A program made the translations under genes and the position numbers. 64,000 nt of DNA from an uncultured Alphaproteobacteria bacterium (GTDB lineage: Bacteria > Pseudomonadota > Alphaproteobacteria > CAAHEQ01 > UBA3637). Of this stretch, positions 47,247-54,905 are shown piece by piece. The stretch lies in contig CAKPYQ010000002.1 of the NCBI GenBank assembly GCA_934203105.1, forward strand, positions 1-64,000, written 5' to 3'. Under the pieces are notes generated by a model. That model searched no databases and was not told the origin of the DNA. It saw only the letters and a list, made by a program, of their open reading frames with translations. Position 1 is the stretch's first letter. Every line of letters begins with the position of its first letter.

Positions 47247-47735
47247 TTACTCCTTGGTCAAATCGTAAAAGGGGGCTTTGACAAAGTCGGAAAGTTGTTG
47301 CGGATTTAATTGTAACGTAACGCCGACTTTACCGCCGCTGACGCAAATTGTATCGAACAAAATCGCTGTTTCATCGATGAATGTCGGAAAGGATTTTTTC
47401 ATTCCAATAGGCGAGCAACCGCCGTGAATGTAACCTGTTAAAGGCAATAAGTTTTTCATCGGCATCATTTCTAAATTTTTAACATTTGCGGCTTTGGCGG
47501 CCTTTTTCAAATCCAATTCGTGTGCGGCCGGAATGACAAATACAAAATGTTCAAAAGAATGTGTTTGTGTCGCCGACTGCGTCACCAATGTTTTAAAAAC
47601 TTGATCTGTTGATTTATGGACTTGGTTTGCAACCGACACGGCGTCGATGCCGATTTTCGGATCGTAAGTATATGCTGTAAAAGGAATTTTTGCGCTTTCC
47701 AAAATGCGCATTACATTGGTTTTTACGGTTTGCAT
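47247..47735 (-). CDS. ybaK: YbaK/EbsC-type Cys-tRNA(Pro) deacylase
   Basis: The 162-residue protein is of the YbaK type, which removes cysteine wrongly attached to tRNA-Pro. Family features are ILESAKIPFTAYTYD, QVFKTLVTQ, FVIPAAHELDLKKAAKA and GYIHGGCSPIGMKK, the substrate-site loop. It lies upstream of the EamA-type gene by 83 bp in the same direction. Confidence 0.93.
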   Translation of the reverse strand: MQTVKTNVMRILESAKIPFTAYTYDPKIGIDAVSVANQVHKSTDQVFKTLVTQSATQTHSFEHFVFVIPAAHELDLKKAAKAANVKNLEMMPMKNLLPLTGYIHGGCSPIGMKKSFPTFIDETAILFDTICVSGGKVGVTLQLNPQQLSDFVKAPFYDLTKE

Positions 47736-47812
47736 TTTATTGTATCCTTTGGTTTTACAGAAAGGCTATCACAAATAAAATGTATTTTCAACAAAACTTT
47801 TTAATTTTTTAC

Positions 47813-47840
47813 TTGATTTTTATTTTTTTTCCTGTATGAT
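47813..47840 (+). promoter_or_regulatory. Promoter ahead of the tRNA-Ser locus
   Basis: TTGATT is followed after 16 bp by TATGAT. It lies before the tRNA-Ser 5' fragment, so the transcript would carry the fragment and then the intact tRNA. Confidence 0.55.
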
Positions 47841-47905
47841 GGATTTGTTTTTGAAAAAAGACCGGTTTTCGGAGTACCGATTTTAAAACTTCGAGATGGT
47901 TTTGT

Positions 47906-47942
47906 GGATGGGTGGCTTAAGCGGTTTAATGCGGCGGTCTTA
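47906..47942 (+). pseudogene. 5' fragment of tRNA-Ser
   Basis: GGATGGGTGGC, AAGCGGTTTAATGCGGCG and GTCTT repeat the 5' half of the intact tRNA-Ser at 48049 with a few changes. The fragment stops in the anticodon arm and is followed by unrelated hairpin-rich DNA. About 40 bp of upstream sequence is duplicated too (47863-47905 and 48006-48048). Confidence 0.85.
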
Positions 47943-48005
47943 GTCGCGTTAGCGGAATGAAGCAAAGCTTCAGACAACACCGTTTTTGGACATCGTCCAA
48001 AACAA
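47943..48005. repeat. Hairpin-rich linker joined to the tRNA fragment
   Basis: It holds two tight hairpins with three-base loops: TGAAGC/GCTTCA at 47958-47972 and TTTTGGAC/GTCCAAAA at 47984-48002. It replaces the 3' half of the tRNA copy. Confidence 0.65.
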
Positions 48006-48048
48006 CGGTTTTCGAGGTACCGATTTTAAAACTTCGAGATGGTTTTGC

Positions 48049-48136
48049 GGATGGGTGGCAGAGCGGTTTAATGCGGCGGTCTTGAAAACCGTTGAGGGGC
48101 GACCCTCCGGGAGTTCGAATCTCTCCCCATCCGCCA
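48049..48136 (+). tRNA. tRNA-Ser (anticodon TGA)
   Basis: The acceptor arms GGATGGG and CCCATCC pair perfectly, the anticodon loop CTTGAAA gives TGA, and a long variable arm (GAGGGGCGACCCTC) marks a class II tRNA. The T arm has GAGTTCGAATCTC and CCA is encoded. Confidence 0.95.
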
Positions 48137-48145
48137 ACAAAAAAA

Positions 48146-48170
48146 GCGTCCGATAAGGGCGCCTTTTTTT
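48146..48170 (+). terminator. Terminator after tRNA-Ser
   Basis: GCGTCC pairs with GGGCGC around a five-base loop and runs into T7. The same terminator is repeated at 48317-48340. Confidence 0.75.
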
Positions 48171-48288
48171 ATGCGGATAAAACGGGGAAGATTCGGCCGA
48201 CCGGAGCCGAGGAGTTCGGTGACCGCAGGTCACGATGTCCGCAAGGACAGTCCCGACGGCGTCCAGCCGCGGGATAAGCGCAGCTTAC
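48171..48288. repeat. GC-rich hairpin cluster
   Basis: The segment is clearly more GC-rich than its surroundings and holds consecutive small hairpins: CGGC/GCCG near 48194, GTGACC/GGTCAC at 48219-48233 and TGTCC/GGACA at 48236-48249. It separates the tRNA terminator from the duplicated tRNA 3' end. It does not match the linker at 47943. Confidence 0.6.
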
Positions 48289-48340
48289 AATCTCTCCCCA
48301 TCCGCCAACAAAAAAAGCGTCCGATAAGGGCGCCTTTTTT
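48289..48340 (+). pseudogene. 3' fragment of tRNA-Ser with duplicated terminator
   Basis: These 52 bases are identical to 48118-48169. They cover the end of the T arm, the 3' acceptor strand, the CCA and the terminator, offset by 171 bp. Confidence 0.9.
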
Positions 48341-48404
48341 AAAAAAATCTAAATTAAAACTTTTTTCCTTTGCTTTTTTGTGCATAATCGAGTAAATTAT
48401 CCCT

Positions 48405-49601
48405 ATGATGAAAATGAATCGCTTTATTTTTGCTGCTTTGCTGATTTTCTGCGCTGTTGTGGCGCGGGCTGATCAGGATTTTGAAAGTTGGAAAACCGAT
48501 TTTTATCAGCAGGCTTTGTCTCATAAAGTTTCAAATGCAATTTTGGATAAATACTTTGTAAATGCCGAGTACTTGCCGCGGGTTATAGAGTTAGACAGAG
48601 CTCAACCGGAATTTACTTCCAGTTTCGGCAATTATATGAAACGTGCGGTTTCCGATACGCGAATCTCAAAAGCCAAACAATTGTTAAAAAATCACAGCCG
48701 TATCTTTGGACGCGTTGAAGAGTTGTACGGCGTTCCGGCGCATTATTTATTGGCTTTTTGGGGCGTTGAAACAAACTTTGGTGCAGTAAAGGGGAAAATA
48801 AATACGCTGAATGCGTTGGCAACATTGGCTTTTGATCCGCGTCGCAGCGGCTTTTTTTCCGAACAGTTAGTGACTTTGTTAAAGATTTTAGAGCGTGAAC
48901 ATATCGATGTCCCGACCGGATCTTGGGCCGGCGCTTTCGGGCATTTCCAATTTATGCCGACCACATTTTACCAATACGCAGTCGATGAAGACGGTGACGG
49001 CAGAGCCGATATCATACATTCTTTTGATGATGCCGTTGCTTCGGCAGCGAATTATTTAAACAAAATGGGCTGGCAAAGGGACCAAACTTGGGGACGTGAA
49101 GTTGTTTTATCGGATTTAAGTGTTGTCGAAAAATTGGGTGAAAAGCACACCTTAAAAGAGTGGACAAAGTGGGGCATAAAGCGCGCTGACGGACAAGCTT
49201 ATAAACCGCAAGAAGAGGATATTTTGGCCGAATTGGTTATGCCCGAAGGCGTCAATGGGCCGGCTTTTTTAACATACAAAAACTTTGATGTTATCAAACG
49301 TTGGAACAGATCCGATTTTTATGCTTTGGCGATTGTGGTTTTGGCCGACAATATTATCGATCGCGATACTTTGAATATAGCTGCTTTGGACATTAAACCC
49401 AATTTAAAAAACGAAGATGTAAAAGCTGTGCAACAAGCTTTAAAAAACAAAAATATGTATGATGGAAAAACGGACGGCCGTATGGGCAGTGGAACAAAAA
49501 AAGCGCTGAAAGCTTATCAAAAAGCAAATCATTTACCGGCGGACGGGTTTTTATCTGTTGACTTATTTAATAAAATAACCAATCAAAAAGGGGATAAGTA
49601 A
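48405..49601 (+). CDS. mltB: Membrane-bound lytic transglycosylase (MltB type)
   Basis: The 398-residue exported enzyme cleaves glycan strands of peptidoglycan. A signal peptide (to about residue 22) is followed by the SLT_2 domain, with the catalytic Glu in AFWGVETNFG and GAFGHFQFMPTTFY. A C-terminal peptidoglycan-binding domain (about 335-395) has VKAVQQALKNKNMY and GTKKALKAYQKAN. No lipobox is seen. It begins a run of cell-wall genes in one direction (mltB, rlpA, dacA) followed by tmk and holB. Confidence 0.94.
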   Translation: MMKMNRFIFAALLIFCAVVARADQDFESWKTDFYQQALSHKVSNAILDKYFVNAEYLPRVIELDRAQPEFTSSFGNYMKRAVSDTRISKAKQLLKNHSRIFGRVEELYGVPAHYLLAFWGVETNFGAVKGKINTLNALATLAFDPRRSGFFSEQLVTLLKILEREHIDVPTGSWAGAFGHFQFMPTTFYQYAVDEDGDGRADIIHSFDDAVASAANYLNKMGWQRDQTWGREVVLSDLSVVEKLGEKHTLKEWTKWGIKRADGQAYKPQEEDILAELVMPEGVNGPAFLTYKNFDVIKRWNRSDFYALAIVVLADNIIDRDTLNIAALDIKPNLKNEDVKAVQQALKNKNMYDGKTDGRMGSGTKKALKAYQKANHLPADGFLSVDLFNKITNQKGDK

Positions 49602-49604
49602 AGT

Positions 49605-50576
49605 ATGAAAAAGGTTGTTTTTTCGTTGATTTTGGCTTGTGTAATGACGGCCGGTTGCACCGATAACGGTTTATTGTTGCGATCAAACGGCAAAGATTAT
49701 ATTACACATGATACAAACGGCGTTTATAAAGTAGGTGAGCCTTATCAAATCAATAGTATTTGGTATCGACCGGAGGAAAATTATAAATATAAAGAAGTGG
49801 GCATCGCTTCATGGTACGGCCCCGATTTTCACAAAGGCATCACAGCAAACGGAGAAACTTACAATATGCACGAAATGTCGGCGGCACACAGAACTTTGCC
49901 TTTGCCGTCAATTGTAAAAGTAACGAATTTGGACAACGGCAAATCCGTGATTGTACGCGTCAATGATCGTGGTCCTTTCGTCAACAATCGCGTCATTGAT
50001 TTATCAAAAGCTGCGGCGGAAAAGTTGGACTTTATCGACAAAGGAACAGCAAAAGTTCGTGTTGAAATTTTGGCCGATGAAAGCAAAGATTTAAAGAAAC
50101 GTATTTTGTCAAACGGCGGAAAAGCGGTGGGCGGTGCTCCGATTGGTGATGTTTCTGATGCAGAAGATACCACGCAAACGGCATTGCCTGAACCGATTGT
50201 TTTAGTCCCCAATGACGTCGTCGTTGACGATGAAATGTCGCTAAACGGGGCAGGGGCCTTTGATAAGTCAATTGCTGATGATGCGCCGCTTTATTCGCCT
50301 AAAACGGGGGCAAATCCTATGTTCAAAAAAGCGGTGGCAGAAAAGGGAAATTATTATATCCAAGCCGGCGCCTTTTCGCAAAAAGCAAATGCTTTGGCTG
50401 TTAAAAACCGCTTGTCGTCTTTCGGCCCTATTTTAATCCAAGAAGTCAACAATGGCGGTCGTACAATTTATCGTGTCCGAATTGGAGCTTTTGAAACGGG
50501 CGCTATGGCGGCGGAAGTTATGGAACAAATCGAATCTTCCGGTTATTCAGATATCAGATTAGTGCAAGAAAAATAA
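49605..50576 (+). CDS. rlpA: RlpA-like septal lipoprotein with SPOR domain
   Basis: The 323-residue lipoprotein has a lipobox (MTAGC, Cys19), a double-psi beta-barrel (about 65-160; [38 protein letters not shown]), a variable linker, and a C-terminal SPOR domain ([28 protein letters not shown]). RlpA cleaves peptide-free glycan at the septum. It starts 3 bp after mltB and is followed by dacA after 15 bp, a typical order in alphaproteobacteria. Confidence 0.95.
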   Translation: MKKVVFSLILACVMTAGCTDNGLLLRSNGKDYITHDTNGVYKVGEPYQINSIWYRPEENYKYKEVGIASWYGPDFHKGITANGETYNMHEMSAAHRTLPLPSIVKVTNLDNGKSVIVRVNDRGPFVNNRVIDLSKAAAEKLDFIDKGTAKVRVEILADESKDLKKRILSNGGKAVGGAPIGDVSDAEDTTQTALPEPIVLVPNDVVVDDEMSLNGAGAFDKSIADDAPLYSPKTGANPMFKKAVAEKGNYYIQAGAFSQKANALAVKNRLSSFGPILIQEVNNGGRTIYRVRIGAFETGAMAAEVMEQIESSGYSDIRLVQEK

Positions 50577-50591
50577 AGGAGTTTTTAAAAA

Positions 50592-51746
50592 ATGAAACGT
50601 TTAATTTTGGGTTGTGTTTTTTTAGGCTTGTCCGGAACATCTTTTGCGGCGCCGGCTTTTGATACGCTTGCAACGCACGCATATTTGGTTGATTATGATA
50701 CCGGTGCGGTTTTATTGGACAAAAACGCCGATGAATTGATGCAACCGGCGTCAATGAGTAAGTTAATGACGGCCTATATTTTATTTGAAAAAATCCAAAG
50801 CGGGCAAATTAAGTTGGACGATACATTCGAAGTCAGTACAAATGCATGGAAAAAAGGCGGCGAAAAAAGCGGCAGCTCGACGATGTTTTTAAAGCCTCAT
50901 TCAAAAGTAAAAGTCGAAGATTTAATCAAAGGTATTATCATTCAATCCGGCAATGACGCTTGCATTACGGTTGCGGAAAATATCGCCGGATCGGAGGAAA
51001 ATTTTGCGCAGGAAATGACTTTGCGGGCGCGGGAAATCGGATTGGAAAAAAGTACGTTTAAAAATGCAACCGGTTGGCCGAACAAAGAACATTTGATGAC
51101 CAGCAAAGAGTTGGCAATGCTTGCCAAAAAACTGATTACTCAATTCCCTGAATTTTATAAATACTATTCTGAAAAAAGCTTTAAATACAACGGTATAAAG
51201 CAAGAAAATCGCAATCCGTTGCTTTATTCAATGCCGGATCAGGCGGACGGTTTAAAAACCGGACATACAACAAAATCCGGTTATGCTTTGGTCGGATCTG
51301 CCAAAAGTAAAGATGGAAAACGGCGTTTAATTTTGGTCGTAAATGGTTTAAAGTCAATGAAAGAACGCGGCGCCGAAGCCAAAAAAATTATGGAATGGGG
51401 ATTAAGAGAGTTTGAAAATTACAGCTTATTCAAAGACGGCCAAACTGTCGCGGACATTCCGGTTTGGTTGGGCGCAGATGAAACCGTTCCGGCGGTGTTA
51501 TCAAAAGACGCTTTAGTGACCATTCATCGCTTGGACAAACCGAAAACAAAAGTGATTGTCAGCTATGACAGTTGGGTAAAAGCTCCGGTAAAAAAAGGCG
51601 CTCAAATTGCGTCTTTGAACGTGATTTTACCGGACGGTATGACGTACCGTTTCCCGTTGGTTGCGGCAAAAGATGTTGAAAAGATCGGCTTTTTCGGTAA
51701 AATGAAAGCGGCAATTTCGTCATTGTTTTATGGACAACAAAAATGA
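50592..51746 (+). CDS. dacA: D-alanyl-D-alanine carboxypeptidase (PBP5/6 type)
   Basis: The 384-residue S11 enzyme trims the terminal D-Ala of peptidoglycan. A signal peptide ends near SFA. The three penicillin-binding motifs are SMSK (in PASMSKLMTAY), SGN (in IQSGNDACIT) and KTG (in LKTGHTTKSGYAL). The C-terminal PBP5 domain and an amphipathic end (GKMKAAISSLFYG) that may anchor it to the membrane are present. AAGGAG precedes the start. The end overlaps tmk by 4 bp. Confidence 0.95.
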   Translation: MKRLILGCVFLGLSGTSFAAPAFDTLATHAYLVDYDTGAVLLDKNADELMQPASMSKLMTAYILFEKIQSGQIKLDDTFEVSTNAWKKGGEKSGSSTMFLKPHSKVKVEDLIKGIIIQSGNDACITVAENIAGSEENFAQEMTLRAREIGLEKSTFKNATGWPNKEHLMTSKELAMLAKKLITQFPEFYKYYSEKSFKYNGIKQENRNPLLYSMPDQADGLKTGHTTKSGYALVGSAKSKDGKRRLILVVNGLKSMKERGAEAKKIMEWGLREFENYSLFKDGQTVADIPVWLGADETVPAVLSKDALVTIHRLDKPKTKVIVSYDSWVKAPVKKGAQIASLNVILPDGMTYRFPLVAAKDVEKIGFFGKMKAAISSLFYGQQK

Positions 51747-52378
51747 ATAAAGGTCGTTTTATTACATTAGAAGGCGGCGACGGAGCCGGTAAATCAACGC
51801 AATGCAAATTGTTGCAACAGTTTTTGTTGCAAAACGATATTGATTGCATTTTGACGCGTGAACCGGGAGGAAGTCCCGCCGCAGAAGAATTGCGACAGGT
51901 TTTGTTATCCGGTAACAAGGACAAATGGGATTCGGTTTCTGAAACATTATTATTTTTTGCCGCGCGGCGCAGTCATTTAGTCGATAAAATTTGGCCGGCG
52001 ATCAATCAAGGTCAGTGGGTCATTTCGGATCGTTTTGCCGATTCGACGATGGCTTATCAAGGATACGGCCGCAATGACGGTTTGTTAACGGCAGACGATA
52101 TTCATTGCTTATACCGCTTGGTAGCCAAAGATTTTAAGCCCGATTTAACTCTGATTTTGGACATTGATCCGGCTCTTGGTTTACAACGCGTGTGCAATCG
52201 TGGCGCAAAAGACAGAATGGAAGGTATGGATTTATCTTTTCATCATAATTTACGCGCGGCTTTTTTGGATATCGCGCAAAAAGAGCCAAATCGCTGCGTC
52301 GTTATTGATGCATCGCAAACGCCGGATAAAATCCACGCTGATATTATCAAAGTAGTTCGGGAGCGCTTATTCAAATGA
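51743..52378 (+). CDS. tmk: Thymidylate kinase
   Basis: The 211-residue enzyme makes dTDP. It has the P-loop EGGDGAGKSTQCKLL, the DR(Y/F) motif in ISDRFADSTMAYQGYGR, and TREPGGSPAAEELR. The last codons overlap holB by 4 bp. The tmk-holB-tatD order is conserved in many bacteria. Confidence 0.96.
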   Translation: MNKGRFITLEGGDGAGKSTQCKLLQQFLLQNDIDCILTREPGGSPAAEELRQVLLSGNKDKWDSVSETLLFFAARRSHLVDKIWPAINQGQWVISDRFADSTMAYQGYGRNDGLLTADDIHCLYRLVAKDFKPDLTLILDIDPALGLQRVCNRGAKDRMEGMDLSFHHNLRAAFLDIAQKEPNRCVVIDASQTPDKIHADIIKVVRERLFK

Positions 52379-53331
52379 TAATGCCGGCGGATAAAAGCTT
52401 TGAGCAGTTAAAACAGATTTTGGCTTCTGGAAAATTAGCCGGATCTTGGCTGATTACGGGGCCTTTTGGTGTCGGCAAATCGACAATGGTACGTCGCTTT
52501 GTCTCTTATCTGTTAACGGGCGATGAAACACCGCTTGATTTTCACGGCGATTTGAAATGGATCGAGCGCGATTACACCGAAGAAGAAAAAAAAGACATTA
52601 TTCAAACATTAAATTCGGGCAGGGCGTTAGATCCCGATTCAGAGCAATCCAGAGCCAAAAAAGCCGAAATTACAATCGATGACATTCGAAGCGGGATTCA
52701 ATTTTTGTCTTTAACATCAGCCAACCAAAATTGGCGGGTAATGGTGATTGATTCGGCCGATGATATGAACGAAAATGCAGCGAATGCGTTGTTAAAATTG
52801 TTGGAAGAACCGCCGGCACATACTGTTATTTTCTTAATTTCGCATAATATGGGTAAATTGTTGCCAACCATTCGTTCCCGGTGTCGTCAAATAATGGTAT
52901 CTCCTTTGTCCGACCCTTTGATGAAAGGCTTTATTTTAGAGCATTATCCGCAAGCTCAAAACATTGATGCATTGCTTTCGTTTTTTGATGGAAGTGTCGG
53001 AAAATGCAAAAACTTTTTTGAAAATAACGGTGTCGAAGTCTATCAGAAAATGTTGCAATTTTCCGAAAATCCTTTAACCCAAATCGGGGCAATTATGGAC
53101 TTTGCCGACAAAGTAGCCAAAGATGAAAAGTTGTATGCTTTGGTTAAAGATTTGTTGTTATTTTTATTATTTTCTTTGGCCAAAGACCCGAACATCGACA
53201 AAGATAAAAGAGATCAATATTTGGATCAATGGAGCCAAATCAACGCTTTATTAAAGGATATGGAAAACCTTTATTTGGATAAAAAAAGCGTCATAGCGCA
53301 AGTATTCTTAAAATTGGGAATAAAAAAATGA
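52375..53331 (+). CDS. holB: DNA polymerase III delta' subunit
   Basis: The 318-residue clamp-loader subunit has the AAA+ start SWLITGPFGVGKSTMVRRF, with a P-loop GPFGVGKS. WRVMVIDSADDMNENAANALL and KLLEEPPAHTVIFLIS form the Walker B and sensor regions, and PTIRSRCRQIMVSPL follows. The likely start is 52375 in the ATGATAATG overlap with tmk, though the second ATG (52381) is also possible. tatD overlaps by 4 bp. Confidence 0.93.
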   Translation: MIMPADKSFEQLKQILASGKLAGSWLITGPFGVGKSTMVRRFVSYLLTGDETPLDFHGDLKWIERDYTEEEKKDIIQTLNSGRALDPDSEQSRAKKAEITIDDIRSGIQFLSLTSANQNWRVMVIDSADDMNENAANALLKLLEEPPAHTVIFLISHNMGKLLPTIRSRCRQIMVSPLSDPLMKGFILEHYPQAQNIDALLSFFDGSVGKCKNFFENNGVEVYQKMLQFSENPLTQIGAIMDFADKVAKDEKLYALVKDLLLFLLFSLAKDPNIDKDKRDQYLDQWSQINALLKDMENLYLDKKSVIAQVFLKLGIKK

Positions 53332-54113
53332 TTATAGACAGCCATTGTCATTTAACGTTCGAAGATTACGAAGATGAATTAGATACAGTCATTCAAAATG
53401 CCGTTCAAAAAGGCGTCGGAATGATTTTAAATGTAGCAACCAACAAAGACGAATATGCTTCCCTGATCGGGACATTAGAGCGTTATCCGTTTATTTACGG
53501 GGCTTTTGGTATTCATCCGGATTCAATTGATCCGGACAACATTATAACGCTTGATGAATTGTTGGATTTGCTACATCATTTAAAAATTATCGGCGTAGGG
53601 GAAACTGGTTTAGATTATCATTACGAAACGATCGATCGCAAATATCAACAACAATCGCTTTATGTTCATATTGAAGCAGCAAGACGCACGCAAATGCCGT
53701 TGATTATTCACACCCGTGATGCGGACGAAGATATGGCCGCCATATTAAAAGAAAGTATGATTTATGAGCCTTTTAAAGCAATGTTGCATTGCTTTTCATC
53801 GTCTGAAAAATTGGCCAAAACAGCTTTGGATTTGGGGTGTTATCTTTCCATTTCCGGCATTGTGACGTTTAAAAATTCGAATGATTTGCGTGAAATTGTC
53901 AAAAAAATACCGCTTGATCGGTTATTGGTTGAAACGGACGCGCCGTTTTTGGCGCCTGTTCCTTATCGTGGCAAACGCAATGAACCGGCTTTTATCACCG
54001 AAACGTTTAAAGCGGTGGCAGACATTAAAAATATATCGCAGGAAAAATTAGCAGGACAATTGGAAAACAATTTTTACACATTGTTTGATAAAAAATTAAA
54101 AAGGGAAGATTAA
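53328..54113 (+). CDS. tatD: TatD-family metal-dependent hydrolase
   Basis: The 261-residue amidohydrolase-fold protein has the metal ligands: HxH in IDSHCHLTF, the Glu in GVGETGLDYH, His in IHTRDADED and LHCFSSSEK, and the Asp in LLVETDAPFLAP. TatD-type enzymes have deoxyribonuclease activity in some species. It overlaps holB and is followed after 3 bp by the MBL-fold gene, the order seen in many alphaproteobacteria. Confidence 0.95.
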   Translation: MIIDSHCHLTFEDYEDELDTVIQNAVQKGVGMILNVATNKDEYASLIGTLERYPFIYGAFGIHPDSIDPDNIITLDELLDLLHHLKIIGVGETGLDYHYETIDRKYQQQSLYVHIEAARRTQMPLIIHTRDADEDMAAILKESMIYEPFKAMLHCFSSSEKLAKTALDLGCYLSISGIVTFKNSNDLREIVKKIPLDRLLVETDAPFLAPVPYRGKRNEPAFITETFKAVADIKNISQEKLAGQLENNFYTLFDKKLKRED

Positions 54114-54116
54114 ATT

Positions 54117-54905
54117 ATGGAAATAACGATTTTGGGGTGTGGCCCCAGTTATGGCGTTCCGACTGTTCGATACGGCTATGGATCTTGCGATCCGAATAAT
54201 CCGAAAAATGCGCGGACAAGGTCTTGCATTTGCATCAAAGACAAAGATACAACATTATTATTTGATACACCGCCGGAGTTGCGTTTGCAATTGGTAAAAA
54301 ACAATATAAGCTCCGTTGACGCAATTATTTTTACGCATATGCATTCGGATCACATTATGGGGATAGATGATGCGCGCGTATTCACTTACACGCCGTCGGA
54401 AGTCAGAGAACATGAAGTAACTCCGTTACCGATTTATATACACGAAAGCGATTTTGATGAATTTAAAACACGCTTTCCTTTTTATTTAAAGCCAATGACT
54501 TATATCGGCCAAGAAGAACCGCCATTTATTGCTCATTTGATAAAACCGTACCAAGAATTTACAATCAAAAACCTTACTTTATTGCCGATTTTGCAAGACC
54601 ACATGACATGTCGCACGTTGGGTTTTAAGATCGGTAATTTTGCGTACAATACGGATTTGATTGATTTTATCGACTATGATTTGGAAAACTTAAAAGGCAT
54701 TGATTTGTGGGTTTTGGATTGCGTGAACGAGCACCCAAATAAAAAGCACCTTTATTTGGAAAAGGCACTTCAATGGTTTGAAATTGTTAAACCAAAACGA
54801 TTGGTATTAACGCACTTGGGCGCCAAAATAGATTACGATACCATTTCGGCCAAGCTCCCCAAAGGGGTAGAGCTGGCCTATGATGGTATGAAGCTTTTCA
54901 TTTAA
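54117..54905 (+). CDS. MBL-fold metallohydrolase (PhnP-like)
   Basis: The 262-residue beta-lactamase-fold protein has the metal motif FTHMHSDHIMGIDD (HxHxDH) and a second His-rich stretch in ILQDHMTCRTLGF. LVLTHLGAKIDYD lies near the end. PhnP-like proteins act as phosphodiesterases, but the substrate of this group is not fixed. It is the last gene of the mltB run and converges with pepN, overlapping it by 4 bp. Confidence 0.88.
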   Translation: MEITILGCGPSYGVPTVRYGYGSCDPNNPKNARTRSCICIKDKDTTLLFDTPPELRLQLVKNNISSVDAIIFTHMHSDHIMGIDDARVFTYTPSEVREHEVTPLPIYIHESDFDEFKTRFPFYLKPMTYIGQEEPPFIAHLIKPYQEFTIKNLTLLPILQDHMTCRTLGFKIGNFAYNTDLIDFIDYDLENLKGIDLWVLDCVNEHPNKKHLYLEKALQWFEIVKPKRLVLTHLGAKIDYDTISAKLPKGVELAYDGMKLFI

